Of a DNA stretch of 64,000 nt, positions 11,217 through 23,040 are shown piece by piece. Under the pieces are notes generated by a model. That model was given only the letters and a program-made list of their open reading frames with translations, ran no database searches and was not told the origin of the DNA. This stretch comes from Ilex aquifolium (taxonomy: Eukaryota > Streptophyta > Magnoliopsida > Aquifoliales > Aquifoliaceae), in assembly GCA_951799425.1 (NCBI GenBank), contig OX637405.1, forward strand, positions 28,374,635-28,438,634, given 5' to 3'. Every line of letters begins with the position of its first letter. Position 1 is the stretch's first letter. The position numbers and the translations under genes were made by a program.

Positions 11217-11624
11217 GGAGAGAGGTGGTAGGAACAGACCGGAGAGGAGAAAAAGGTTCATTAGGTCGGGACACTTCTCACTGTTGCCACCACTAAAGCA
11301 CCCAAGACTGACCTTTTCTCGAACAATTCTATTCAATTAGTTTATTATTTTGAATAAAGTAAATTTATAACAAACTTGTTTGCTTAGCCCATTTGTACAC
11401 CAAAAATATATTCTCGGTGGGATCTCTCTCTCTTAATCAAACATACAGTCACCACTTTTTTCATGCAAGAGGGGTCACACAGATCTCTTTTCTTAGAGCA
11501 ATACACAATAGCGTCAATAAGAAGCTTAAAGGTTAAGAAAGAAACATCACCCAGCTCGAAACCCTAGAAAGAAACAAAACAAAAATAGAGACAGAGTGAA
11601 AACAAGCAAGTACTAGCTTTGTGT
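10367..11624. other. Intergenic, upstream of the Dof gene
   Basis: AT-rich non-coding DNA. A (TA)n tract followed by a (GA)n tract occupies about 11177-11218. The small open frames on both strands here have no recognisable content. The distal promoter of the Dof gene presumably lies in this stretch. Confidence 0.6.
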
Positions 11625-11638
11625 ATGTATATATATAC
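11625..11638 (+). promoter_or_regulatory. Probable TATA box of the Dof gene
   Basis: ATGTATATATATAC lies about 160-175 bp before the ATG and is followed by a CT-rich 5' leader (about 11665-11715), a common plant arrangement. The transcription start is inferred, not seen. Confidence 0.5.
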
Positions 11639-11797
11639 CATAAAGCCCCATCTTTTATTTTAGCTCATATTCTCATTCTCTCTTTATCTCCTTCTCCCTT
11701 TCTTTCTCTCTCCTCCATTTGCAAACCCTCTTGTTGATGTGATTCTCCACTACATCTCCAAAACCCCATCAACTTTTACAAAAGAGAACCAAGAACA

Positions 11798-13001
11798 ATG
11801 GTTTTTTCCTCCATTCCAGCTTATCTTGATCCATCCAACTGGCAACAGGTAAGGATTTTCTTCAGTGGATTACCATGGCTTCTTTGCAAAAAAGCAAAAT
11901 CTAAAAGCTAAATATTCTCATCCACCTTTTGTTTATATCTTGCTCTTTACTTTGAACAATATTTTTTTTTTTTTGTTATCTCCAGTTGAATATACCAGAT
12001 ATTTCATTGTTTTTGCTTTGGTTTTGCAGCAACCAACTCATCAAACGGGAAATAACAGCATCAATCCTCAATTTCCACTACCACCACCACAGTCACAACC
12101 CCCGCCGCCGCCACCTCCACCGCCTCATGTGGGTGGTGGCCCGGGATCAGCCTCAATCAGGCCTGGCTCGATGGCTGATCGAGCCAGGATGGCCAACATA
12201 CCGATGCCAGACACAGCCCTTAAGTGTCCCCGGTGCGAATCAACCAACACAAAGTTTTGTTATTTCAATAACTACAGTCTCTCGCAGCCTCGACACTTTT
12301 GCAAGACCTGTAGAAGGTACTGGACTAGAGGTGGTGCTCTGAGAACCGTTCCGGTGGGAGGCGGTTGCCGGAGAAACAAAAGAAGCAAAGCAAGTAGTTC
12401 AAAATCTCCTGTAAGTAGTGATCGGCAAACCACTTCTGGTTCCGCCAGCATGGTTTCTTCTGGCAGTGGAGCTGCTAACATGTTAGGCCTCACACCTCAA
12501 ATCCAATCCCTACGCTACATGGCTCCTTTCGGTCAGTTTTCCGACTATGCTGGTGCAGGTGACATAGGCTTGAACTACAGTGGCATTTCACCATCAGTCG
12601 CCGCCACAAACGAGATGAATTTTCAGATGGGTGCTAATTTCCTTGGTGGCGGAGGTGGTGGTGGTGGTGTTGCTTCTCTTTTTTCCACCGGAGGTATTGA
12701 GCAGTGGCGATTGCAGCAGCCACAACAATTTCCTTTCATGGGTGGCTTGGACCCGTCACCGGGGCTATTCCCATTCCAAGGTGGTGGTGAGACATCCGGT
12801 TATGGTGGCGAAACCAGTCAGGTCCGGCCGAAATTGACTGCTTCTATGCTTTCCCAGTTGGCTTCAGTGAAAACGGAAGGTAATCAAGAGTCTAATTTAT
12901 CAAGGCAATTCATGGGAATTCCTGGAAATGATCAGTGGAGTGGTAGTGCTTGGACAGATCTTTCAAGTTTTAGCTCTTCTTCCACCAGTAATCCCTTATA
13001 A
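11798..13001 (+). CDS. DOF5.1: Dof zinc-finger transcription factor, DOF5.1-like
   Basis: A nuclear DNA-binding protein that recognises AAAG cores. Exon 1 is 11798-11848 ([17 protein letters not shown]) and the intron 11849-12029 (GTAAGG...TTGCAG). Exon 2 is 12030-13001, giving 340 aa. I chose this start because MVFSSIP-YLDP-NWQQ is the conserved N-terminus of the DOF5.1/DOF2.4 group, and a GT-AG intron joins it in frame. Residues 38-49 are proline-rich. The single Dof finger spans about 81-135 (C83-X2-C86-X21-C108-X2-C111), with [17 protein letters not shown] and [10 protein letters not shown] intact, followed by basic RRNKRSK. A Gly run lies near 255-262. The C-terminus [16 protein letters not shown] also fits DOF5.1. 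In Arabidopsis these proteins act in leaf polarity and early phloem/procambium (PEAR group); transfer of that role is inference. Orthology to DOF5.1 rather than a sister paralogue is likely, not proven. Confidence 0.93.
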
Positions 13002-16000
13002 AATCTCTCTTGTGGCCTCCAAACTCCCATAGTGAAGCTCAGAATTTTGGCACTAAAGCTTCATCCCAGTTGGGTCAGGATCGATGGGAAAGTTTTCAGG
13101 AAGGACCAAGGACTTTGTCTTTCTAAGATCGACTGAAAACCCTAGAAATCGTAGGTTTCATGTGTTTCATTTGTTTTTATTTGTACCTTTTTTTTGTAAT
13201 GACTGAGATTATTAACAGACATGAGTGTTTTAACTTCTTGTAGCATTATCTTAGAGATGGAGGTCTAATCAGTCTGCAGAACTGATAAAATTTGAGCTTA
13301 CTGACTTCATTGAAATTATATCCAAACAATCCTTTGGGTGACAGGCATTGTTAAAAGTATTGTGTGAAGGTTGAAGACAATAGCAAATTGATCTCTTATT
13401 TGTGTGAATTGTGCTCAATTGAACCCTATCTCTAGCAAATGAGAGGCAAAAATATTGTACATATCCATTCAATTGTTCAACATTTTAGCAGTGCAAACAG
13501 ACTCACTACACCATTTCTGCCATTTGAAGTTTTTCTGTCATCTATGAGTTGAGAATTGCAAGGGCTTAAGCAGTGCAAGTCAAGGCTATCTTTAGACAGT
13601 TTTAAGATGAGGGCCTTACGCTGTCTTGTGCTTTTCATTGTTGAAATCGAAATGCAATTTTTGATCATTAGGACAAAAATTGTAGAAGAAGATTGTTAAG
13701 TACCTATTTTTTTGGCTGCATGAAGTTCAATTTTTTGGCCACTTTGTAACCAGTTCATTTCTAATTCTCAACAAATGTTAAGAGTTAGATCTTCGCAGAC
13801 TTATCTTGCAACTTATGACCATTCAAATTATTCTTGTTATGGGAATGAGGGGGATACTAAAGCTTGAAAATACAGGTTGCAACCCAATCTCGATCGAAAA
13901 GTTTAAACCCCTAAGTTGTGTAATACCCATTGATGAATATTAGTCCTTCCAATCCACACTCCCCACTCGAATCGAATCTAACAACTCTATTGTAAAGGTT
14001 AGGGCAGGGTTATATATCTGTCGAAAACAAATCGCATATCAGTTACATAAAGAAGCCAAATTGAATTAAATGAATTTTTGAACAAATTATTCTAAGCTTG
14101 AACTTAATTAGATTTTTGGATTCTGTCTAAGTCTAACTTTATATAAGCCTGAAATTTACCAATATATTGAGCTGATTGATGCATCCACATATCATGAAGT
14201 GGAAACTTCCAGTTACTTAGGTGCTTTGAGAAGTTGTTTCCACAATGTAAAAAAGGTAATAAGAATACCGTGATTAATAGAACTTAAAACTCTCCCTAAG
14301 GCTCATTTCTATTAATTTGCAATATTTTTTTTGGAAAATTCCTATTTTTATACTAAACAAATGGAGCCAAATGTGTCCTGATGCAAGTAATCACAAGTAA
14401 TGAACGTCCAATAGCCAGCACCTTAATTTTTAAACGACATAATTTACGCCATTTGCGAGAGAAATGTCTATGGGACAATGCTTCTATCATATAATTATTC
14501 AATAATCTTTTAACAGCTGTTTCTATAATATAATTGTTATAGGTTGTTGAACAAAAATTTCCAAACCTTTTGAAAAATTAAAAACTCAAAGGATGTTCCA
14601 CTGAGAATTTTCCGCCTTGCACTTTATATTTTCAACCTGGATGCACTACAAAAGTAGATGTATCACTCCAGGTAGTTATATAGAGCCATCTCTCTAAATC
14701 TTTAGTGTGTCCAAGTTGAAAATCCTAGCTTGAGGCAAAAGAACACACTCCTTTTTAGCCAAAACAGTTGGGTAATTCAATTTTCAAGTTTCACACTCTT
14801 GTGTTCTTTGTTCTTTAATGTTTCCACCAAAACATTGAGGGTGACTTCTATTTTATAAACTATTACTTAAATTTGGCAAACTTGTAGTGAATTTGCATGC
14901 GAGAGAGAGAGAGAGAGAGAGAGCGACAGAGAGAGAGAGATTTTGAACAAGAGAGTAAAAAATGTGGAACCTATGCATGTTCACATAAGTGAGTGAAATA
15001 ATGGTAATAAACTAATAATAGAAAGGTACATTTCATCCTTAGCTTCAATATTAAGGGATCCCTTCAAAGGTTGATGTGTTTCTTTGTGCAGTGTATGCCC
15101 TGAGTTTAATTGTATATTTTTTTCATCTTGATCATTAATAAAAGCTTAGTAGCTCCTTGCCCAAAGCAGAAAAAAAGAAAAAATAATATCTTCCTAGAGG
15201 TTTGTTACTTTGATTTCTCCAAGAATCTGTGGTTTGGCAGTGCATATCATTCTGATGATCATGTACTCATTATGTTCGGCAAGAATGGCTGAAGACCATG
15301 GACCCAAGTCTTAAAAGACTCCAAAATGCACACTCAATTCCACACAAAATATGCTCTCCAAACTTCGAAGTAGAGTCCAAAAACCAAAGTCTTAAGAGAA
15401 TTTCCTCGGCTTTTGTTCCCCAAGAATCACGTAAAGACTGCATTGCTCAGAGTCAAAGATGATTAGAAACACGTCGAAGAAATACATTTTGATTCGTTGA
15501 AGTTTGTGTCCTTTCACACTTTCAGATTCTAAGCCTGGCAATGCTTTGCTCTCATTTGGTCATGCTTCTGACATAAGATCACCAGCATCTACTTGTTCCT
15601 GGTGGTCACTAGAACCTGTGGAAGATTATCTTTTGCTTTTTGAGTGTTTATCTTATAATATATATATGAATTCCTGACAGGTTGTGTGTGTGTTTGTTGT
15701 TGGGGGGGGGCCTTGTCAAGTTATATATATGTATATATGAGTTAATATTATATGTCAGCATGTGACAACATGATTAGGGTTTGTAACTCAAAACGGGTTG
15801 AGAGGTTAATTTATGTTAAACCCAGAGTTACTTAGCATTAAAGTTGGGTTCAATCTCAATCCAACCATCAACCCCATTTTTTGTCGTGTACTTTGGTTGT
15901 ACATAAGTTTATTTTAGCAATTTCAATAATTTCAAACCTAATTGTATTATAATTAATGTACTTTCATTAAATTGCAATAAACATACTATTGTTTTGTTTT

Positions 16001-16104
16001 TGACAAAGTGTAATGCAATATAATTTATTGATCTAATGATGTGTCAAATAATATTGTCCCAATGAAGAAGTCTAACAGTTATTATTATAATAATACTATT
16101 GCAC
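13002..16104. other. Intergenic: Dof 3' region and AT-rich spacer
   Basis: The first 200 bp or so should be the Dof 3' UTR. A (GA)n tract lies at about 14899-14938. No coding sequence is recognisable, and short open frames on either strand look like chance. Confidence 0.55.
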
Positions 16105-16205
16105 CATGGTGGAAATCTTTTTAATAATTGGGGCAATTAATTAGGGTGACAGCGAGATTCAAATATAGGACTTCCTGCCTTGATATCATGTTAAAACAAC
16201 CATAT
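16105..16205 (-). repeat. tRNA-like/SINE-type repeat
   Basis: On the minus strand, GGTTGTTTTAACATGATATC is followed by a GGAAGTCCTATATTTGAATCTCG-like block. This resembles the A/B-box region of tRNA-derived plant repeats (GTTCGAATC B box). A related copy in plus orientation lies at about 37765-37850. It is too degenerate to be a tRNA gene. Confidence 0.4.
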
Positions 16206-16835
16206 AATCTAAAAAAATAAATTATTGGAGATGGTGTAATTTAAGTATATATACTTTAACAACAATAACATTACTTTTTGACAACATTACGAGTTTGGTT
16301 TGAAAAACAAGCATCCACAACTGATGCATTACTCATTACGATTTTCTTATGTGTGTTTTGAATTGGGATGCTCATCCTCAAAGAAAGGAATCTTAGGTAG
16401 TTTTCCTTTTCCAAGAACCAACGCTGCATACCAAGAAGGAATAAAGGCACTTCTAAGGCACCTATCTATATGTGTGTGTGTTCAAAAGTCAGGAAGATCA
16501 TTGCATGTTTGATTGTTGGTCGGTTGGTTGTCTTCATTCCAAATTGAGTAATCAGTGGGGAATTTTTTTATAGTGATCTTGAGATTATCCATAGTTATAC
16601 ATGTATTGAATTCAGGTTGCAAAGTAAATCTTGAATATTCGTTAATTCTCACAAAGTGCATCAATTAAACTTTACTTTTTTTTTGATTATGAGTTGCTCA
16701 TATTCACTAAGTTGAAAAGATAATTGACCAATGGGCGTAATAGAGTAGAGCACAGCGCCACGAAGCAGAGTATAGAGATGCCCACTGGCCATCACGATAT
16801 CTATATCGTTTGCCAAGGTCAAATAATAGGTTGGG

Positions 16836-17188
16836 GGTGCACGGGATGTGGCCCGCACTTGTACGGTACGAGTTCATTGGGAATTTCTAATGCATATCTG
16901 GTATGAGTTTTATGCCACATAAATTTCGTGTTCATTATTCTTGATTATTCATTGCATTACGCGTTGACAGTAAAACCCAAGACTTACAGATTTAATATAC
17001 TTCTTGTTTTTTCAACCAATTGTGAGATAACGGGGTGCACTAGACATGACCCTTATTGATACGGTACGAGTTCATTATGAATTTCTAACACATATCTGGT
17101 ATAAGATTTACACCATGTAAATTTCGTGTTCACTATTCTTGATTATTCATCGTATTATGCGTTGGCTACAAAACCCCAAGACTTGGAA
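16836..17188. repeat. Two direct repeats of about 150 bp
   Basis: 16836-16987 and 17033-17188 share GGTGCAC, ACGGTACGAGTTCATT, ATTTCTAA-CATATCTGGTAT, AAATTTCGTGTTCA-TATTC and TTGATTATTCAT blocks in order, offset by about 197 bp. They lie just outside the 3' LTR of copia B. They may be older LTR fragments; no coding content. Confidence 0.75.
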
Positions 17189-17196
17189 ATTATACA

Positions 17197-17349
17197 TGTT
17201 ATTACGTATGTGAAAGAAGAAAATAGAAAATGAATATCAATTGAATATTATTTTGGTGTAATTTATTGTATACATGAGGAGGTTTATTTATAGTACAAGA
17301 GAATAATGAGGTTTTCTAGTCTAACCAATGTGAGACAAACATATATACA
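17197..17349 (-). repeat. Copia B 3' LTR, about 153 bp
   Basis: On the minus strand it starts TGTATATATG and ends CGTAATAACA. It is preceded by the purine-rich GAGGGAGAATATTAA (polypurine tract) and holds a CTATAAATAA promoter motif. The ends are inferred from TG/CA and the purine tract; no partner LTR is present. Confidence 0.5.
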
Positions 17350-17450
17350 TTAATATTCTCCCTCAAACTCAAGGAAGTAAAGTAGAAATCAACTTGAATT
17401 TGGAAACCAACTCACTAAATCGGCCCAGCAGATAAGCCTTAGTGGAGATG

Positions 17451-18520
17451 TCAGTAGCCTGGCAGATGAAGAAATAGAGACAAGATGAACTGTGCCTCGA
17501 ACCACATGTTGTCGTACAAAATTACAGTCAATCTCAATATGTTTGGTGCGATCATATAAAACATCATTGTGAGCAATCTGTATTGAACTCCTATTGTCAC
17601 AACAAATAATCGTAGCACCAGAATGAGAGACACCTAAATCTTCTACGAGCCAATGAAGCCAAAGAAGCTATTGGGTAGTGTCAACAAGAGTGTGGCACAC
17701 TGCCTCTGTACTGAATAGAGAGATAACATACTGTTTCTTACTGCACCAAGAGATGAGAGAGTCGCCCAGAAAGAAACAATAACCAGTGATATAACGACGA
17801 TAAGTAGGATCTCCTGCCCAGTCAGCATCAAAATAGGCATGTAGAGGGTAAAACAAGGGGCAGTAAAAAAATTAGCTGACAAGATGAACAACATAGGCTC
17901 TATCAAGACGAGTAACAATAAGATACACAAGAGTGTCTGCCAACTGGTGATAAAGATTGGCATTAGGGACACGTATGCCATCTAAGAGAGTAAGTCGGAC
18001 ATTTTTCTCTAATGGGGTGGGTACAGTCTTACAATCAGTGAGTCCAGCACGAGTAAGAAGATCAAAGACATACTTGGCCTGAGATAGATAATACCCACTA
18101 GAGTCAGATGAGATCTCAAGGCCCAAGAAGCAGTTGAGAGAACCAAGATCGTTCATCTCAAAGTGTGTGTTGAGAAAATGTTTGAGATCAGAAATTCTAG
18201 AAACATCATCCCCAGTGATAATCATATCATCCACAGAGAGAAAAAGTAGAGTAGTGTCACGCTCAGTCTTATAAACAAAAGGAGCCAAGTCATAAGGGCT
18301 GGAAGAGAAACCAAAATCTCCACAACTAGCACTAAACTTCACCAGGCTCTAGGGTCTTGCTTGAGACCATAGAGTGCACGACAGAGTCAACAAACCTACT
18401 GTGGTGAATGAGGATACCCATGAGGAGGCTGCATGTAGACTTCCTCAGTAAGTTCACCATTGAGAAATGCATTTTTGACATCCACATGATATAATTTCCA
18501 CTGGCGAGTGGTAGCAACAT
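17451..18520 (-). pseudogene. Copia B reverse transcriptase and RNase H remnant
   Basis: The minus-strand readings include the RT core PYDLAPFVYKTERDTTLLFL followed by SVDDMIITGDD (the YVDD box, with Ser for Tyr, encoded about 18237-18226), GLEISSDSSGYYLSQAKYV and the late RNase H text FDADWAGDPTYRRYITGYCF. The reading is spread over several frames with stops at about 18332, 17872 and 17668. It no longer encodes a working enzyme. Confidence 0.8.
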
Positions 18521-18899
18521 CTAGTAGGCTTTAAACTGAAGTGAAACAAGCAACGAGAGCAAAAGTCTTCTCATAATCAATACCATACTCCTGTGTAAAA
18601 CCCTTCGCCACTAGAAAAACCTTGTAACGCTCAATAGAACCATCAGAGCGAGTCTTGATCTTATAAACTCATTTACAACCAATAGCTATTTTTCTAGTAG
18701 GAAGATCAACCAAATCCCAAGTATGTGTGTCAGCTGGTGCCTGTAACTCTTTTGTCATTACTTGCTGCTAATGTGGGTTAGAGCTAGCCTCATGATAAGA
18801 GTGAGGCTAATGCTAAGAGAGAATAATGGAGAAACAATGATAATCATGCAAATGAACAGAAATGTTCCTTACCCGAGTGGAATGACGTTATTGTTGAGA

Positions 18900-19854
18900 A
18901 GGAGAATGAGTATCAACAAGAAGTGGTGTAAAGGATTCAAGAGCTGAGGCATGATCACTATCAGTATGAAGTAGGGCAAGAGCAGAATTAGTAGGCAGGG
19001 TAGAAGCCTCTGGATGGTCCATAGATGGGAGATCAGATGAGTCTAGATGTGGGTCATCCAGATATAGATCCATAGATGAATCAGTAAAGAGAGTAGAAGT
19101 AGGGGCAAACGAAAGCTAAAACTAAGATAAGGAGGAGAACATCTTGTGTTCCCAGAAAACGGCATGTCAAAAAATATGAAGAAGCTTGAAATATAGATCC
19201 CAACAACGATAACCCTTATGTTCAATACCATGACCCAAGAAACAACAAAGACATGCTCAAGGTTCCAACCTGGTATGCTCATGAGGCTGGAGTAAGACAA
19301 AATATGCATAACCAAATACTCGAAGAGAGTGGTGATCGAGGGAAGTGTCATACAATCGCTCATATAGAGATTGATTCCCAACAATAGGAGAGGAAATATG
19401 ATTGATGGTATAAACAGCAATAAGAGCAGCTTCACCCTAAAAAAGACCAAGACACGAAGAAGAGATGAGAAGAGAGCAGCTTCACCCTAAAAACGATCAG
19501 GACACGAAGAAGAGATGAGAAGAGAACGAACAATATCAAGAATATGACGATGTTTGCGCTTAGCGTTTTGTTAAGATGTACCAGGATAAGAATGATGAGG
19601 AATGATGCCATGTTAACTGAGAAAGTTAAGAAATTTGGTGTCTCTATATTCCATGGTATTATCAGATCTAAAGACTTTAATGGATCGCGAGAATTAAGTT
19701 TGGACCATTTTGGAAAAATTATAATAAATTTGTGGCAATTGAGGTTGAGTTTGCAAAAAATAAATCCAAGTGAATCGAGAATAGTCATCAATAAAAATGA
19801 CAAATTACTTTGACCCTCCAATAGTAAAAGTTGGAGAAGGCCCCCAAATATCAT
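18900..19854 (-). pseudogene. Copia B integrase region remnant
   Basis: Minus-strand frames between the protease and RT parts carry recognisable but broken integrase and linker text, including remnants of the HxxH-linked core and a Ser/Pro/Asp-rich linker (DLYLDDPHLDSSDLPS). A near-duplicate of about 45 bp (AGCAGCTTCACCCTAAAAA...GAAGAAGAGATGAGAAG) occurs in tandem at about 19427-19520. This is decayed coding sequence only. Confidence 0.6.
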
Positions 19855-20096
19855 AATGAATCAAATTAAAAGGGGCAGAAGACAAAGAGTTATTGTTATT
19901 GAAAGGTAAAGTTGACTATTTTGCAAGTTTACAATACAAACAATCAAGCTGTTCACTATGAACTTTCACTAATTGACCATTGGAAATTAAATATTGTAGA
20001 CGACTTGAAGAAACATAACCTAGACAGAAAAGCCAAGGTTGAAGGGAGAGTTGGCCAAAGTAGAAGCAGTAACATAAAAGGGACTGGGGAAAATAG

Positions 20097-20640
20097 TCAT
20101 TTTGAAAGACAAAGATGGATAATCTCAAACACACGTCCATGCTTACGGCTTATCCCAAGGGTTTTTCTTGTTCGTGAATCTTGAACAATACAACCAGTTG
20201 AAGAGAATAAAACAGTGAATCCAAGGTCACAAAGTTGACCCACAGATATGAGATTGAGAATAAGATTAGGTATATGATAAGTATGGGAAAGTGATACATG
20301 GGATATAGAGACATATCCAACGTGATTAACATGCATATGTGACCTATCTGCATTGTGAATGGGTGGGACAAAACTAACAGATTGTATGGAGAAAAATAAT
20401 GATTCATCAAGGGTCATGTGGTTACAGCATGTAGAGTCAAAGAACCGAAATGATTTACTTGAAGTGGCAGACAAAGTAGTAGAAGATGGATTAACTAATA
20501 CAAAAAGAATCTGTTTGAGGATAACCGCAAGATCACTAGCACTGAAGGTCGTAAAAGGAGACTTTGGAGGATACAAGTCATTGACAGTAGAAGTAGCAGT
20601 GGGAGAAACAGATATAGACTTGTCGCTGGACTAATTGCCA
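20097..20640 (-). pseudogene. Copia B protease and GAG-pre-integrase remnant
   Basis: The minus-strand reading FRFFDSTCCNHMTLDESLFF is the protease active-site region, with DST in place of DSGA. It is followed by HVNHVGYVSISH, LSHTYHIPNLILNLISVGQL and a CIVQDSRTRKTLG block, the standard text before the copia integrase zinc finger. The catalytic Gly-Ala is replaced, so it is inactive. Confidence 0.75.
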
Positions 20641-20698
20641 AATTTGTACTGTTGATTGGTGTTATATTTGTCATTCTTGGGTGCATTATGGTACAGAT

Positions 20699-21584
20699 TA
20701 GGGGTGCAACTTGGGCAAGCCAACCTGAGTTCAATACTAGCCCAATTCGAAAAAAATAGGACTTGAGTTGATGTCTTAAAATTTTGGGTTGGGCCTGGGT
20801 TCAAAACCTCCAACCCGAATTGAATTCGGGCAACAGCGGGGTTGAGGCCTTGAGCTATCGGGTTTAACTCGAACCCGACAAATTAATATATATATACATA
20901 TAAAGCACATAACGAGACAACTAGGGTTCCCCAATCCTTTATGGGCCTCTACCTTAGGCAGATTGCATCTCTCTCGTTCTCTGCTCATTCTCTGCCTCTC
21001 TCTCTCGTTCTCTACCTCTCTCATTCTCTGCCCAATCATTTCCATCTGTTGCCTCTCTTCGTCTGTTGCCTCTCTTCATCTGAACCAAAGACATGGAGTG
21101 CTAATCTTTGTTGGGTTGTTGTTTGTGATTTGGGTGGTGGTGGTTTGGGGTGGGCAGAATTTTTTCACACACATAATCATTTCATAATACTCAAATTTCT
21201 TTTCTTTCTTTCTTTCTTTCTTTCTTCTGCTATATATACAAAGTGATCTTCATTTTTAGGGCTTCATTTCTGTCAGGCTCTTTTTTTCTTTGATGTTCAC
21301 AGCTCTGGTGTAATTAGAAGCCATTGAGAAGCCGAGCATGGCCACTGAGAAACCAAGTTCCAAAGGCCAAGCATAGTGAGAATACACTCATGGATGTGGA
21401 TGAACCCAAATTGCGAACACGAAATCAGCCCTAATTGAACCCAAATTAACTAACCTGAATTCAACCCGAGCTTGACCAAAATCAACTCGGGCAATACTCG
21501 GGTTGAGGTCGAGTTAGGGTTAAAGATTTTATACTTAGGGTTGGACTAAGCTTGATCACTCAACCCACCCAAGTTGCACCCCTA
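20699..21584. mobile_element. Non-autonomous hAT-like element, 886 bp
   Basis: The ends TAGGGGTGCAACTTGGG and CCCAAGTTGCACCCCTA form a perfect 17-bp terminal inverted repeat. The flanks GTACAGAT (20691-20698) and GTATATAT (21585-21592) match at 6 of 8 positions, consistent with a decayed 8-bp hAT duplication. The subterminal DNA has many CAACCCGA/TCGGGTTG motifs in both orientations, typical transposase-binding clutter. It holds a CT-rich region and a (TTTC)n run near 21207-21236, but no transposase. It sits in the gag knuckle region of copia B. Confidence 0.82.
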
Positions 21585-21705
21585 GTATATATTTTGTGGA
21601 CAGTTACTTAGATAGTGGTTTGGCTCTTTTTGTGACAGAAATTATCAACTCGGGTAGGACAGTTGAGTAGAACATGACCAGTCTTGTGACAATATGAGTA
21701 GTGAG

Positions 21706-21928
21706 ACTAGGGCATATCAGATAATGCTATAGTGAATTCTGGATGATCAGTGAATGACTGGAATGTCGCCGAAGGACATCAAAAGATGGCCAGAATGACA
21801 CCAGAGGATGATTGGAAGATCGTCAAAAGAAATATTAATTGTATAATTAGTTTATATAGAAGTCACAACCTCAAGCTTTTACAAGTTGAGGATTTCCACA
21901 ATCTCCATTTAGCTTCTTAATCTTTTCA
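21706..21928 (+). repeat. Copia C 5' LTR
   Basis: It ends TCTTTTCA directly before the TGGTATCAGAGC primer site. The final part matches the 3' LTR at 26470-26534. The left boundary is approximate because the first half has diverged. Confidence 0.55.
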
Positions 21929-21940
21929 TGGTATCAGAGC
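21929..21940 (+). promoter_or_regulatory. Copia C primer-binding site
   Basis: TGGTATCAGAGC is the perfect complement of the 3' end of plant initiator tRNA-Met and follows the LTR with no gap. Confidence 0.85.
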
Positions 21941-22084
21941 ATTAAAATTGACCGACGTCATTTTATTTTTTGCTCTAGCTGCCTCGTGAAGCCTTTTATT
22001 AGAACAATACTGGTTGTTGTCTTCTATCCTTTTTTCAGCCCTTGTTTCTTTGCAGCCTTTTATCAAACACCTTATCTCCCATAC

Positions 22085-22780
22085 ATGGCCAGTGACACCG
22101 TTTCTTCTTCTTCCTCTTCCTCTCCATCTACTTCACTTCCTTTTAACACCATGGTGCATATGCTTACCATTAAATTAACTTCCAGCAATTATTTATTATG
22201 GAGAAGTCAATTTCTTCCATTGCACACTAGCCAAAACTTGTTTGGCTATATCGATGGCTTCTTGGTCGCGTCGCCTCCAATGATCTACTAAAAAGACAAT
22301 TAGCAGGTTCCAAATCAGCAGCATTTGGCATGGCAGCAAATTGATCAATTAGGGCTTAGTCTTATTTACTCTTCCCTCTCCGAGGAAGCCATGGGTGGAG
22401 TGTTAGGATTGAGCTCTGCTCATAAAGCATGGTCTGCTCTTATAGCCTCCTTTTCTCACAAGTCCAAGACACGAGAAATACAGTTGAAAGATGATCTTCA
22501 ATTAATGAAACGAGGGTCTCATAGTGTTGCCGATTATGCACGAACTTTCAAACAATTGTGTGATTAATTACCCGTCATGGGACGTCCAGTGGATAACACG
22601 GACAAAGTGCATTGGTTTCTTCGTGGTCTTGGCTCAGAATTCTATTCCTTTTCGACCACTATGATGTCCCAAATCCCTCTGCCAACATTTAAGGACCTAG
22701 TTCCTAAGACTCACAGTCATGATTTATTCATTAAGTCTCTTGATTCCCAGCCACACAATGGTGTTGCCTTTGTCGCTTAA
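22085..22780 (+). pseudogene. Copia C gag remnant
   Basis: Reads MASDTVSSSSSSSPSTSLPF then KLTSSNYLLWRSQFLPLH, FGYIDGF, LGLSSAHKAWSALIASFSHK, ADYARTFKQLCD and DKVHWFLRGLGSEFYSFSTT, the copia UBN2/retrotran-gag order. Stops interrupt at about 22289 and 22565 and before the Gly/His-rich tail. A knuckle follows in another frame at about 22920-22990 (WSVCQICGKAGYIARTCWKR). Confidence 0.8.
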
Positions 22781-23040
22781 CGTGGTGGCCACTCTCATCA
22801 AGGCGGCAAGTTTCATCGTGGTGGTAGTCACTCAGGCAGGGGCAATAATGGTGGTCGTGGTACTTCCAATAATGGCCACCACATAACTCTTACAGTAAAA
22901 ACTCTTCCCATGGTGCGTGGTCTGTTTGTCAAATTTGTGGTAAGGCTGGTTATATTGCTCGGACTTGTTGGAAACGTTATGGTCAACCGCCATCCAATTC
23001 CAATCTCGTTGAAGCATTTTCTTCTTACACTCTTCAAGAT

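Larger units (their letters stand above)
17197..21705 (-). mobile_element. Ty1-copia relic B, lacking 5' LTR and most of gag
   Basis: A minus-strand copia polyprotein relic. In element order it has a gag knuckle remnant (about 21700-21600, CHKTGHVLLNCP), an hAT-like insertion (20699-21584), protease/GAG-pre-integrase (about 20640-20100), integrase (about 19850-18900), reverse transcriptase (about 18560-17900), RNase H (about 17860-17450), a polypurine tract and a 3' LTR. Its 5' part is lost where copia C begins, so copia C or a rearrangement at about 21705 cut it. Stops and frameshifts occur throughout. Confidence 0.82.

Noticed and set aside
11865..13001. Single-exon 378-aa version of the Dof protein
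   Set aside because: The conserved MVFSSIP N-terminus is encoded in an upstream exon joined by a good GT-AG intron; the extra residues have no family resemblance.
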